64,000 nt of DNA from Roseiarcus sp963784805 (GCA_963784805.1 CAWASR010000009.1:62001-126000), one strand, 5' to 3'. Positions 50,205-59,459 are shown, counted from the stretch's first letter. Translations and numbers: made by a program. Notes: generated by a model not told the origin, from the sequence alone.

Positions 50205-50552
50205 ATGAGTCCCGGCCAGGAGATCACCTTTGCGGTTTCGATCGCCGACGCCGCGGTCACGCTCGGGCGCGCGCGCCTTTCGAGGCCGGGGACCGCCCAT
50301 CCGGGCGCCGGCGAGATCACGGTCAGCGTCTTCAAGCAGGGCCGCTGGCCCTATGCCGTCCTGACGGCGAGCGAAAGGACTTCGGCCCCGGTCGATTTCG
50401 TCGCCACCGGTCTCGTCGGCAAGATCAAGATGGACGAAGCCGTGATCTGCGGCCGCCTCGACGCGCCGTTCTCGACGCGCATCTATTCCGGCTCGTGGCG
50501 CATTTCGCTCCATCGGTTCGCGGTCGCGAAAGCCGGCGAGACCTGCCCGTGA
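50205..50552 (+). CDS. Hypothetical exported protein, start unclear
   Basis: From the ATG at 50205 a 115-residue product reads MSPGQEITFAVSIADAAVTL, KQGRWPYAVLTASERTSAPV and FSTRIYSGSWRISLHRFAVA. The frame continues upstream to 50082 with LTLGALVLAAAVPGPARAQD, a good signal peptide, but no ATG/GTG/TTG in frame. GTG at 50078 (MKRLALHGD) would connect if one base were lost near 50105. So either a frameshift or a rare start is involved. No family is recognised. Confidence 0.6.
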   Translation: MSPGQEITFAVSIADAAVTLGRARLSRPGTAHPGAGEITVSVFKQGRWPYAVLTASERTSAPVDFVATGLVGKIKMDEAVICGRLDAPFSTRIYSGSWRISLHRFAVAKAGETCP

Positions 50553-50629
50553 GGAGGCGCTCGCCGGTCCGGGGCGGATTCCCGCGCCTCGTCCCGATCG
50601 ACGCCGACAAGCATCGGAAGGCGGACCAG

Positions 50630-52000
50630 CTAAGCCGCGTCCTCGGTGACGCGGTTGCGGCCCTGGGCCTTGGCGCGATAGAGCGCGCGATCGGCGCGGC
50701 GATAGAGGTCGGCGGCGTCGCAGCCGTCGGTCAGTCCGGCGAGACCGATCGACACCGTCAGCGGAATCGAGCCGCCGGCGCCGCCGATCGGGAATTCCTG
50801 ACTCTCGACCGACTGGCGCGTCCGCTCGGCGATCCTGAAAGCCTGATCGATCGCGACGCCCGGCATGACCGAGACGAATTCCTCGCCGCCGAGGCGGCAG
50901 AGCAGGTCGCCGCCGCGAGCGTTGGCCTGCAGCCGGGCGGCGAGGCCCTTGAGCGCCTCGTCCCCCGCGCCGTGGCCATGGCGGTCATTGACCTGTTTGA
51001 AGTGGTCGATATCGAGAATCATCAGGGTCAGCGGCGTTTGGCGTTGTCGCGCGGTCTCGATCATCGTCGGTAGCTTTATTTCGAGGAAGCGCCGGTTGTT
51101 GAGACCTGTCAGCGGGTCGTACAGCGCCATCTCGATCGACTGGCGCACGGTTTCTCGCAGCCGGTCGGCGTAGCGCTTTTGGAGGATATTCGTACGGGCG
51201 CGAGCCAGCAGCTCATTTCGATCGATTGGGCGGTTCAGATAATCGTTGACCCCGAGATCCAGGCCGCGCAGGACCTTTTGCCGATCCTCGACGTCGGCGA
51301 TCAGAAGGATTGGCAGACCGCGGGTCGGTTCGCGCGAGCGCGCCTGGCTGCAAATTCTCAAGCCGTCGAAATCGGTCAGGCCGAGACTGACAATCAGCAG
51401 GTCGACATTATGCTCCCTGGCAAGCTCGACCGCCTTATTCGGATCCTGGCACAGGATGACCTCGTGATGAAGCGAGAGCGTCCGGACGACGCGCTCGAAT
51501 GAGCTCCGCCGGTCATCGACCAGAAGGATTCGTCCATTGCCGGCGGCATGCGCGCTCAACGCTTCGACGGCCTCCACCATCCCGGCCGCAGCGCTCCGCG
51601 CGGCGCGATCGCGCAACTCGTCAATTGAAAACTTCAGGCGGACAAGCGAGCGCACGCGCGTGATCAGCGCGACTTCATTGATTGGCTTGGTTAGAAAATC
51701 GTCCGCGCCCGCTTCGAGCCCGTGCACGCGATCGGCGGGCTGGTCGAGCGCAGTGACGAGCACGATCGGCAGATGCGCTGTCAGGGGCGAAGCCCTCAAC
51801 CTGCGGCAGACCTGAATACCGTCCATGCCCGGCATCATCACATCGAGCAGAACAATATCGCATCCGCCCTGTTCGCAGATCGCGATCGCGTCAGGGCCGT
51901 TGGCGGCGGTCAGAACTTCGAAATACTCGGCGTTGAGGCGCGCCTCGAGCAGTTTGATATTGCGCGGCACGTCGTCGACGACGAGCACCCTGGCGGTCAT
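50630..52000 (-). CDS. pleD: PleD-type response regulator/diguanylate cyclase
   Basis: A 456-residue REC-REC-GGDEF protein that makes c-di-GMP and controls polar development. REC1 (1-~120) carries the phosphorylated Asp in DIVLLDVMMPGMDG. REC2 (~155-275) is degenerate: Asp is replaced in LLIVSLGLTDFDG. The cyclase domain has GGEEF with an upstream allosteric RxxD site (ARGGDLLCRLGGEEF). This is the exact PleD layout. The ATG overlaps the divK stop by 4 bases, so the two are translationally coupled. Confidence 0.96.
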   Translation of the reverse strand: MTARVLVVDDVPRNIKLLEARLNAEYFEVLTAANGPDAIAICEQGGCDIVLLDVMMPGMDGIQVCRRLRASPLTAHLPIVLVTALDQPADRVHGLEAGADDFLTKPINEVALITRVRSLVRLKFSIDELRDRAARSAAAGMVEAVEALSAHAAGNGRILLVDDRRSSFERVVRTLSLHHEVILCQDPNKAVELAREHNVDLLIVSLGLTDFDGLRICSQARSREPTRGLPILLIADVEDRQKVLRGLDLGVNDYLNRPIDRNELLARARTNILQKRYADRLRETVRQSIEMALYDPLTGLNNRRFLEIKLPTMIETARQRQTPLTLMILDIDHFKQVNDRHGHGAGDEALKGLAARLQANARGGDLLCRLGGEEFVSVMPGVAIDQAFRIAERTRQSVESQEFPIGGAGGSIPLTVSIGLAGLTDGCDAADLYRRADRALYRAKAQGRNRVTEDAA

Positions 52001-52377
52001 TGTCCAGCCCCATCGGCGAGAAAGCGGTCGATCGTTTCAAAGAACTTGGCGACCGAGATGGGCTTTGACAGATAGGCTTCGCATCCGCCCTGGCGAATTT
52101 TGTCCTCGTCTCCCTTCATGGCGAAGGCTGTGATGGCCACGACGGGAATCGCGCGCAGCTCGTCGTCGTCCTTGAGCCATTGAGTAACCTCGAGGCCGGA
52201 CACCTCGGGCAATTGAATGTCCATGAGGATGAGATCCGGACGGTGCTTACGCGCCAGATCGACCGCCTCGATCCCGCTGCGGGTTTGCACGATCCGATGT
52301 CCGCGGGTCTCGACGAGGTCGTTGAAGAGCTTCATGTTGAGTTCGTTGTCCTCAACGATGAGCACGGTCTTGGGCAT
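51997..52377 (-). CDS. divK: Response regulator DivK
   Basis: A 126-residue single-domain response regulator: MPKTVLIVEDNELNMKLFND, LILMDIQLPEVSGLEVTQWL with the phospho-Asp, and KPISVAKFFETIDRFL. DivK is the cell-fate signal of the PleC/DivJ/DivL pathway that controls CtrA activity. It is first in the divK-pleD operon. The ATG at 52377 is the standard start. Confidence 0.97.
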   Translation of the reverse strand: MPKTVLIVEDNELNMKLFNDLVETRGHRIVQTRSGIEAVDLARKHRPDLILMDIQLPEVSGLEVTQWLKDDDELRAIPVVAITAFAMKGDEDKIRQGGCEAYLSKPISVAKFFETIDRFLADGAGQ

Positions 52378-52443
52378 CGGGCTTTCCCTGGCGGGCGAAT
52401 TTGGCAATCTGGTCGAGTAACACTAACGTGGAGACATTTAGGA

Positions 52444-52782
52444 ATGACGAATCGGATCATGCGGCAACCGTTAACGCGCCGTCCGTCGAAAATGCGGTTA
52501 TCCACAAACCTCGAATCCGGTCGGTCGATCGCGATTTCGGCGTTGACCTTCCTCGTGAGCGACGCCGTCCGGCTCGAAAGGTTCCTCTCCATCACCGGAC
52601 TTGGCCCCCAGAATCTGCGAAAGGCGGCCGAGGGGCCTGGGTTCTACAGTTCCGTCCTCGAATACATACTTGCTGACGAGCCGCTTCTTGTCGCCTTCGC
52701 GGCCAAGGAAGGTTTGGCGCCGGAGCGGGTTCAGCGGGCGCACGAGACCCTTGGCGGCCGGCCGCCTTCGAACGATCTGTGA
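52444..52782 (+). CDS. DUF3572 family protein
   Basis: A 112-residue helical protein: SIAISALTFLVSDAVRLERF and LSITGLGPQNLRKAAEGPGF, SSVLEYILADEPLLVAFAAK. These are DUF3572 landmarks; function unknown. It overlaps the dinB start by 4 bases, so it is coupled to the polymerase gene. The ATG at 52444 lies in the divergent region from divK; an internal ATG 5 codons later is possible. Confidence 0.85.
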   Translation: MTNRIMRQPLTRRPSKMRLSTNLESGRSIAISALTFLVSDAVRLERFLSITGLGPQNLRKAAEGPGFYSSVLEYILADEPLLVAFAAKEGLAPERVQRAHETLGGRPPSNDL

Positions 52783-54068
52783 CGGACGCCGGCGCCCAGA
52801 GGCTTTGCCGCGACTGTCTGGCGGTGTTTTCCCGTGCAGCGGAGCGCTGTCCGCGCTGCGGGTCTCCGAGGTTCGCCGATCCGGAGCTGTCGGCGGGTCT
52901 GACGATCGCCCATGTCGATTGTGATGCGTTTTACGCGTCGGTCGAAAAGCGTGACGATCCGAGTCTCCGGGACAGGCCGGTGATCGTGGGAGGCTCGGGG
53001 CCGCGCGGCGTCGTGGCGACATGCTGCTATATCGCTCGAACCTTTGGCGTCCATTCGGCGATGCCGATGGGAAGGGCGCGGGCCCTATGCCCAGAAGCCG
53101 TCGTGGTGGCGCCGGACATGCCGAGGTATTCACGCGTCAGCCGTGAAATTCGCGCTCTGATGCAGACCCTCACCCCGCTGGTCGAACCGCTCTCGATCGA
53201 CGAGGCCTATCTCGACCTCGCAGGATGCGAGGGAACCAACCGGGCGAGCGCAGCGGAGGCGCTCGTCCGCTTCGCGCGACGCGTGGAAGTCGAAATCGGG
53301 GTAACAGTCTCGGTCGGTCTCAGCGACTGCAAGTTTCTTGCGAAACTCTCCTGCGAACTCGACAAACCGCGCGGCTTCGCCTCGCTGCGTCGGGAGGAGG
53401 CGAGAGCCTGGCTTGCGCCGCAGAGCGTCGGGCGTCTGTGGGGGGTCGGCAAAGCCGGGCGGCAACGGCTGGAGCGGATGGGTTTTCGGGCGATCGGCGA
53501 TTTGCAGAAGATCGACGAACGGGAAACCGCCTCACGCATCGGAGGCGATGGCCGCCGACTTTGGCGTCTGGCGCAGGGAATCGACGAGCGGAGTGTGAAC
53601 GCCGAGCGCAAATCGAAAAGCATCTCGAGCGAGACGACGTTCGACCGCGACATCGACGACAAGGCCGAACTCACGCGCGTCCTTCTCTCTCATTGCGATC
53701 GGGTCGCGGCGCGCCTGCGCAGTGAGGGGCTCGCGGCCCGCGGGGTGACGCTGAAACTGCGTTTGCCGAACTTCGGCCTGCGTACCCGTAGCCGCGTCGG
53801 CGGAATGGCGACGCAGCTTGCGCCGCGCCTCTTCGCCGCCGCGCGCAGCATGTTGGACACTCTGCCTGACGGCGCCGCCTATCGCCTGCTTGGGGTCGCC
53901 GCGACCGAACTCGAGCCGTCTCAGGGCGCGGTTGATGACGACCTGATCGACAGCGGCGACGCGAAGGAAAGGTTGCGGGAGGACGCGATCGCGAAGCTGC
54001 GCGACAAGTTTGGCGCAGGCGCTGTGCAGCGCGGCCTCGCCTTCCGGCCGGGGCCGCTGAAAAGCTGA
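52779..54068 (+). CDS. dinB: DNA polymerase IV with N-terminal zinc-ribbon
   Basis: A 429-residue Y-family polymerase. The N-terminal ~40 residues carry CRDCLAVFSRAAERCPRCGS, a C-x2-C-x12-C-x2-C knuckle outside the catalytic core. The core follows: AHVDCDAFYASVEKRDDPSL, IDEAYLDLAGCEGTN and RMGFRAIGDLQKID (helix-hairpin-helix). The little-finger domain is in the C-terminus. It performs translesion synthesis and lacks a clear beta-clamp motif at its end. Start GTG overlaps DUF3572. Confidence 0.95.
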   Translation: MTDAGAQRLCRDCLAVFSRAAERCPRCGSPRFADPELSAGLTIAHVDCDAFYASVEKRDDPSLRDRPVIVGGSGPRGVVATCCYIARTFGVHSAMPMGRARALCPEAVVVAPDMPRYSRVSREIRALMQTLTPLVEPLSIDEAYLDLAGCEGTNRASAAEALVRFARRVEVEIGVTVSVGLSDCKFLAKLSCELDKPRGFASLRREEARAWLAPQSVGRLWGVGKAGRQRLERMGFRAIGDLQKIDERETASRIGGDGRRLWRLAQGIDERSVNAERKSKSISSETTFDRDIDDKAELTRVLLSHCDRVAARLRSEGLAARGVTLKLRLPNFGLRTRSRVGGMATQLAPRLFAAARSMLDTLPDGAAYRLLGVAATELEPSQGAVDDDLIDSGDAKERLREDAIAKLRDKFGAGAVQRGLAFRPGPLKS

Positions 54069-54089
54069 TCGCCCCGCGCGCGTCTTCGC

Positions 54090-54923
54090 TTACTTGGGGC
54101 AGGCGGACTCCGGCAGAAATTCGAGTTTACGAAGCCGCGCGCGCAGGGCGAACGCCCCATAGTCGAGCTTGAGACTACCCGATACGCCATTCTCATAGAG
54201 ATCGAACGAAAGCGTGTATTCCGGCGACGAGTCCTTCGAGGCTTCGTCAAAGTAAGAGACGACGACCGGCCAATGACGGACACCGCTCAGCTCCGTCGCA
54301 ATCTCGGCCTCCTCGCTTGGCGTCTTCCCTTCCTTTCCCACCACCGACATCGTATCAAAAATCTTCGCGCCGGTATCCGAGCCGTCGTAAACGCGTGCCT
54401 GCAGGGTTCCGCCACCATTTTTTGCAAGCTCGATCAGGCGTTCGATATGCTGGGTTGGAAACAGCACGTCATGGCCGAAATTAATCGATTTCGCGGCCGG
54501 CTTGGTCAATTCCACGTGCAGGTCATTGTCCGCTCCGCGTGTGGCGGTCCCAGCGACAGGCGGCGTTTTCTGGAACCCTTGCGAATCGACCTCGAACCGC
54601 ATTGACTTGCCGTTCCCCTCCTCATACGACATCGCGTTCACCTGCATCGACATCTGGTCCCCCTCGCTGCGCTGCATTTCCGTCAGCTGGCGGAAGTTCG
54701 AGGTATAGCCTTCGCAGGCCGAGCCACGAAACTCGTAGGCGATCAGTCCGGTAGCGGCGATCGGCGTTTGGGCGGACGATCGCGGCGGCGCCGTCGGGTC
54801 GGTCAAAGAGAGGACGTAGGCCGCGCGATGCGAGGCGAGCGGCAGGACCGAGGAGGCGTTGGCGAATGCCGCGAGCGGGGCAAAAAGGATCGCGGCGGCG
54901 CCGATGACGAATCTCGAAACCAT
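54090..54923 (-). CDS. eipB: Cell-envelope integrity protein EipB (DUF1849)
   Basis: A 277-residue periplasmic protein. The signal peptide MVSRFVIGAAAILFAPLAAF is followed by HRAAYVLSLTDPTAPP and YEFRGSACEGYTSNFRQLTE; the end is LPESACPK. The two Cys in SACEGY and SACPK form the conserved disulfide of EipB, a beta-spiral envelope protein described in Brucella. The ATG at 54923 is chosen to begin the signal. It converges with dinB. Confidence 0.92.
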   Translation of the reverse strand: MVSRFVIGAAAILFAPLAAFANASSVLPLASHRAAYVLSLTDPTAPPRSSAQTPIAATGLIAYEFRGSACEGYTSNFRQLTEMQRSEGDQMSMQVNAMSYEEGNGKSMRFEVDSQGFQKTPPVAGTATRGADNDLHVELTKPAAKSINFGHDVLFPTQHIERLIELAKNGGGTLQARVYDGSDTGAKIFDTMSVVGKEGKTPSEEAEIATELSGVRHWPVVVSYFDEASKDSSPEYTLSFDLYENGVSGSLKLDYGAFALRARLRKLEFLPESACPK

Positions 54924-55015
54924 TGTGTCTCCGCGGGTTCCTGTAACGGGGCAGATTCGCCTGCGTTTTCGGCGCTTTCGTGACGCCATCGCGTCGATCG
55001 CAAGCCGCGGGCGGC

Positions 55016-55726
55016 TCACCCCCCCTCATCGGCCGCGATCGGCCCCCAAGCCTGTTCCAGGGGCCCAGCTTCGTCGAGCGGGTCTTCATCGGCCCTGAGC
55101 GCTTGCTCGTCATTGGGCTGTGGAACGCCATAACCGGCCGGCAATTTGCCGTCAAACAGACCCGCGGCCTGAAGCTCGTCCAACCCCGGCAGGTCGCCGA
55201 TCGCGTCGAGGCCGAACTGGACCAGAAACTCGCTCGTCGTGCCGTAGGTGATCGGCCGACCAGGAGCCTTGCGACGGCCGCGCATGCGCACCCAGCGCGC
55301 CTCCATAAGGACGTCGAGGGCGCCCTTCGACGCCGCGACGCCGCGAATTTCCTCGATGTCGGCGCGCGTGACCGGCTGATGATAGGCGATGACCGCAAGC
55401 GTCTCGATCGCGGCGCGCGACAGCTTGCGCCGGTCTTCGCCCTCGCTCGCCAGAAGCCACGAGAGGTCGTCCGCAGTGCGGAACGTCCAGCGCCCAGCGA
55501 CCCGCGTCAGCGTGACGCCCCGACCGGCGTAAAGCTGCCGCAGCTGTTCCATGACAGCACCGACATCGGCTCCGTCGGACAGCCGCGCCGCGATCGCCGA
55601 TTCCTCGAGCGGTTCGCCCGCCGCGAACACCATCGCCTCGGCGATGCGCACGTCTTCGGTGCTCGCGCGAGGCGCGATCGCATCGAACAATCGCGCGACA
55701 TTGCCGGCTTCGGTCATCCTGCCCAT
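55016..55726 (-). CDS. scpB: Segregation and condensation protein B
   Basis: A 236-residue ScpB, paired winged-helix protein of the SMC-ScpAB condensin. Landmarks are EDVRIAEAMVFAAGEPLEES, RAAIETLAVIAYHQPVTRAD and SKGALDVLMEARWVRMRGRR with TYGTTSEFLVQFGL. The C-terminal tail is acidic. It lies downstream of scpA with an 88-base gap, the usual order. Confidence 0.95.
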   Translation of the reverse strand: MGRMTEAGNVARLFDAIAPRASTEDVRIAEAMVFAAGEPLEESAIAARLSDGADVGAVMEQLRQLYAGRGVTLTRVAGRWTFRTADDLSWLLASEGEDRRKLSRAAIETLAVIAYHQPVTRADIEEIRGVAASKGALDVLMEARWVRMRGRRKAPGRPITYGTTSEFLVQFGLDAIGDLPGLDELQAAGLFDGKLPAGYGVPQPNDEQALRADEDPLDEAGPLEQAWGPIAADEGG

Positions 55727-55814
55727 GGCGCACCTCGTGGTTGGCTTTGCAAGAACACGCGGTTGCAGACGCTCCCGCGACCGCGCCAGGAGGAGCGCGG
55801 CGACAGAAATAATG

Positions 55815-56615
55815 TCATGCGGCGCGTCCTTCGAGGGAGGACGCGGGACGGATCCAGAGCGGCGCGAAGGTCTTCTCCTGACGCAGTTCGATCTTGCCCT
55901 CCCGCACCAATTCGAGCGAGGCCGAAAAGGTGGAGGCGCGAGCGCTTCGGCGCAGTTCGGGATCCATGCAGGCCGCGATCAGCCAGTCGTCGAAAGCGGT
56001 CCAGTCGGAGAGGCCGCCGATGAGACGCCCCAGAGCCTCGCGCGCCTCGGCGAGCGACCAGACCTGCCGGGCCGCGAACCGAACCCTGGCGCGCGCGTGC
56101 TTCTGCGCCTGTCGAGCGTAGGCCGCGAGGAGGTCGTAAAGATTGGCCTCGTAGACCGAGCGGCGCGTGATCGCCACCGGCTCGGGCGCGCCTCGCGCGA
56201 AAAAGTCGCGGCCGAGGCGCGGCCGGCTCATCAGCAACTGGGCCGCCTTGCGGATCGCCTCCAGGTTGCGCAGCCGACGGGCGAGCGCTTCGGCGAGTTC
56301 GGAAGCGTCGGGTTCGGCCGCCCGCGGAGGGGCCGGCAGCAGCAGCCGGGATTTCAGAAACGCAAGCCAAGCCGCCATTACCAGATAGTCGGCGGCCAGT
56401 TCGAGTCTGAGCTTGCGCGCGGCTTCGATGAAATGCAGGTATTGCTCGGCAAGCGCCAACACGGAGATGCGCGACAGGTCGACCTTTTGCCGGCGGGCAA
56501 GCTCGAGCAGCAAGTCGAGCGGGCCTTCGAAGCCGTCGAGGTCGACGGTGAACTCCGGCTCTCCGGTCGCCCGCTCCGCCTCGAAGCCGGCGCTAAACTC
56601 TGTCGTTCCCGCCAC
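55815..56615 (-). CDS. scpA: Segregation and condensation protein A
   Basis: A 266-residue kleisin subunit: FTVDLDGFEGPLDLLLELAR and RQKVDLSRISVLALAEQYLH form the N-terminal SMC-binding part; the C-terminal helix GKIELRQEKTFAPLWIR ends the conserved region. It joins SMC heads together with ScpB. The gene begins 449 bases after the lexA stop on the same strand. Confidence 0.95.
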   Translation of the reverse strand: MAGTTEFSAGFEAERATGEPEFTVDLDGFEGPLDLLLELARRQKVDLSRISVLALAEQYLHFIEAARKLRLELAADYLVMAAWLAFLKSRLLLPAPPRAAEPDASELAEALARRLRNLEAIRKAAQLLMSRPRLGRDFFARGAPEPVAITRRSVYEANLYDLLAAYARQAQKHARARVRFAARQVWSLAEAREALGRLIGGLSDWTAFDDWLIAACMDPELRRSARASTFSASLELVREGKIELRQEKTFAPLWIRPASSLEGRAA

Positions 56616-57064
56616 GAATCACCTCCGCCGGACCTCTCCATGTCTGGCGCAGCCCGCCGCGCGGGGCAAGGGGCGCGCGAACAGCGCCGATAGGGGAACC
56701 GGGCGTCGCGCCGGCCCCGCGTTTACCAAATAAAGTATACAAAGAATTGCGATGGTGGGAGCGATTATATCGACATTTATATTTCCGATCGACAATCGCC
56801 GGTTTTGGCGTCAGGCTTAACAATATTCATTTAGGTAAATAAGCGGAACTCAATTCAAATATCGCCTCGGTCATTGCAATATAAGAACCCGCCGGTATCT
56901 TGTGGATCAACGGCCAAGAGGGGCCGAACCAACGCCTTGCGTCGCCCGGGTCCGCCGCATCTCCTGGGTTCCGCGAGGCCGGCCGGCTAGAACGTGGTCT
57001 GGAGTGGGCCTCCTCGCGCCGCGTTCTGCCGGCCTCCTTCCCTCCGGGCGTTGCGCCGATCCCG
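56616..57064. other. Intergenic region between lexA and scpA
   Basis: 449 bases with no convincing gene. The middle (56730-56890) is AT-rich and holds AATATTCATTTAGGTAAATA-like segments, a likely promoter region for scpAB on the minus strand. Confidence 0.45.
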
Positions 57065-57764
57065 TCAGTAACGCCGGATCAGGCTGACCATCTTGCCCTG
57101 CACCCTGACGCGGTCCGGCCCGAAGATCCGCGTCTCGTAAGCCGGATTGGCGGCTTCGAGCGCAATCGAAGCGCCGCGTTTTCTCAGCCGCTTGAGGGTC
57201 GCTTCCTCCTCGTCGATCAGCGCGACCACGATGTCCCCGGTCTCGGCCGTGTCCTGCTTTCGAATGATGACGGTGTCGTTCTCCAGAATGCCGGCCTCGA
57301 TCATCGAGTCGCCGCGCACCTCGAGGGCGAAGTGCTCGCCGCTGCCGAGGAACTCCGGCGGCATGGCGAAGGTCTGCGTTCTGGTCTGGATCGCCGATAT
57401 CGGGGTGCCGGCGGCGATGCGGCCCATCATCGGCACCATCACCGGGTGCTGCTCGTCGGATTCGCGCGACGGCGCGCGAAGACGGCCGAGACTGCCGGGG
57501 ATGACGCTGGGCGAGAACTTCTGCGCTCTCGGCGCGGCCACCGTCGCTGATTTCGGGGAGCCGCAGCACCTCGATCGCGCGGGCGCGATTGGCAAGCCGC
57601 CGAATGAAGCCGCGCTCCTCGAGCGCCATGATCAGACGATGGATTCCCGACTTCGAGCGCAAGTCGAGCGCGTCCTTCATTTCGTCGAAGGACGGCGGGA
57701 CGCCCGCCTCCTGCAGGCGCTCGTGAATAAAGCGCAACAATTCGCTTTGCTTCTTCGTCAGCAT
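57065..57764 (-). pseudogene. lexA: SOS repressor LexA with apparent frameshift
   Basis: The N-terminal HTH domain is in one frame (MLTKKQSELLRFIHERLQEA, SKSGIHRLIMALEERGFIRR, ending LRLPEISDGG); the linker and the S24 peptidase domain are in another (APRAQKFSPSVIPGSLG, then EVRGDSMIEAGILENDTVII with the catalytic Ser, and VALIDEEEATLKR with the Lys). They join if one base is removed at about 57535-57541. LexA is nearly always kept in this group, so a sequence error is the likelier reading. An SOS box lies upstream. Confidence 0.88.
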
Positions 57765-57838
57765 CTTTGGTCTCCCGGCGGCCCGAAACAATTCGCGGGC
57801 GATTTGCCAGTCTGGCGGTAGAATCGCTGCGCGACCGT

Positions 57839-57853
57839 AAACAAATCACGAAC
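57839..57853 (-). promoter_or_regulatory. SOS box upstream of lexA
   Basis: On the minus strand the sequence GTTCGTGATTTGTTT is a GTTC-N7-GTTT dyad, one base off the alphaproteobacterial LexA site GTTC-N7-GTTC. It lies 75 bases upstream of the lexA ATG, as expected for autoregulation. Confidence 0.8.
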
Positions 57854-58826
57854 AATCCCTAATCGTTCATGCTGTGTTCGGCAAGCAGATTCTGCCGCGC
57901 CTCCGGCCGGACGGCCGAAGTCTGATCGGCGCCATTGATGCGGATAAGCACTGTGGAATGTTGGGCCAAGCCGCCGGCCGCATCCGCGCGAGGGGAAGCA
58001 AAAGCAAATTCGGAAGAAGGAAAAGAAAGCCCATGGGGAAGCAGAAGAAAACAAAAGGGAAGCAAATGAAAGGATTTTTCTTCCGTGATTTCGAGCCTTT
58101 TCAATGGGTTATGGCCGATTCCAAACAAAGAATATTTTCAGCGCCTCCGGGCGGACATAACAAACAAGCACGATGCGTGATATGCGCGAAACGCCGGACC
58201 GGCGCCGTACGCGGCCTCCTAGCATGCGCTGTCGATCCCGTCGTTCATGGCGAGAATGTTGTAACACGATTTTGGATTCTCTGGAAGGAATTGTTTGGAA
58301 AATCAGACGCGGGGCGTGGGGCTCGGAGATCGGACGGGTTCCTGGCGGGCTTGCCCGCCCTGCGCCTTCGCGCGTTCGAGATTGAGCGCGAGCAGGCGGG
58401 CGAGGGCGTCGTTGGGGACACGAGCGGCCTTGGTGCGACGGCCCTGCGCGAGCCGGGGACAGGGGATCGCGTCCGCTTAGCACGAGTTGGCTCAAGGGGC
58501 GAAAAGCTCAGCTTGAGCTCGCCCACACGAAAGCCTCGCTCGCGCAGGTCGTCTGGGTCGCTTCGCTGACGCTCGCGATGACGGACTGCGGGAGAGTTCA
58601 GGTTCCGCAAACCGATCGCCCGCAAGGCCTGCGCAGCTTGCTGACCTGGCTCAGAGATATCTGAGGGGGCCGCCGCGCCCCGCTCCGCCATGCAAATACT
58701 AATTCCATCCGCTTTCCTCCTCAGTCTCATATGCGCCGACCCCGGCTGCTTGCTTGACGACGACGACGAACATCGGGCAATGGCGCGGGCGGTTCGCTTC
58801 AAAAAGCGCTTATTCAGGATGCACTC
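57854..58826. other. Long intergenic region with degenerate repeats
   Basis: About 970 bases with no gene I can support. A purine-rich stretch (57990-58080) is followed by a reversed, degenerate copy of the A/B repeat. At 58303-58482 a minus-strand frame reads ARVPNDALARLLALNLERAK, like the tail of a larger protein, but has no start. Further right there are short repetitive segments. Confidence 0.5.
58020..58130 (-). repeat. Degenerate reversed copy of repeat A/B
   Basis: Read on the minus strand it gives GTTTGGAATCGG, TTGAAAAGGCTCGAAATC and CGGAAGAAAAATC, matching the order GTTTGGATTCGCG, TTGAAAAGGCTCAATTC, GCGGAAGGGAATC of copy B at 46578-46630. The tandem part has degenerated into CTTCT-rich sequence. 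Confidence 0.45.
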
Positions 58827-59459
58827 ATGACCGACTCAAGCCAGCGCGGGGCCGTCAGGTGGGACGAACGCTATTCCGGCGAGACCTATGCCTTCGGCAT
58901 GGAGCCGAACGAGTTTCTCGCCGCTCAGCGCGATCGGCTGAAGGCGGGCATGCGCGCGCTGGTTCCGGGCGACGGCGAGGGGCGCAACGGGGTTTGGCTG
59001 GCGGAGCAGGGGCTCGACGTCGACACGCTCGACCTCTCCGGCGTCGGGGTCGACAAGGCCAGGCGCCTCGCCGCCGCGCGCGGGGTCGCGATCAACGCCA
59101 TCCGCGCCGACGCTCTCGCCTGGGACTGGCCGGAGGCGCGCTACGATCTGATCGCGCTGATCTTCCTGCATCTCACCGAAGCGGACCGGCGCCGGCTGCA
59201 CCAGAAAGCGCTCGCGGCGCTCAAGCCCGGCGGGCTGATCGTGCTCGAAGCCTTCCGTCCCGAACAGATCGCGCGTCAGGCGGCGGGCGCGCACGGGGGC
59301 CCGAAAGACCCAGCCCTGCTTTTCAGCGTCGCCGCGCTCCGCGAGGATTTTGGGGCGCACGACATCCTCGCGCTGGAGGAGGCGGAGATTCGCTTGAGCG
59401 AAGGCCCGCACCATGTCGGCGACTGCGCGGTCGTGCGCGCGCTGGCGCGCCGGCGCTGA
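58827..59459 (+). CDS. Class I SAM-dependent methyltransferase
   Basis: A 210-residue Rossmann-fold methyltransferase: RWDERYSGETYAFGMEPNEF, VPGDGEGRNGVWLAEQGLDV (motif I, D-G-E-G-R-N), and YDLIALIFLHLTEADRRRLH. It is of the TehB/tellurite-thiopurine-like type; the substrate is unknown. The ATG at 58827 begins right at the usual N-terminus. It precedes the acyl-CoA synthetase on the same strand, 138 bases apart. Confidence 0.9.
   Translation: MTDSSQRGAVRWDERYSGETYAFGMEPNEFLAAQRDRLKAGMRALVPGDGEGRNGVWLAEQGLDVDTLDLSGVGVDKARRLAAARGVAINAIRADALAWDWPEARYDLIALIFLHLTEADRRRLHQKALAALKPGGLIVLEAFRPEQIARQAAGAHGGPKDPALLFSVAALREDFGAHDILALEEAEIRLSEGPHHVGDCAVVRALARRR

Noticed and set aside
58245..58802. 185-codon minus-strand frame in the long gap
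   Set aside because: Ser/Arg/Pro-rich product without conserved pattern; the region has repetitive fragments.
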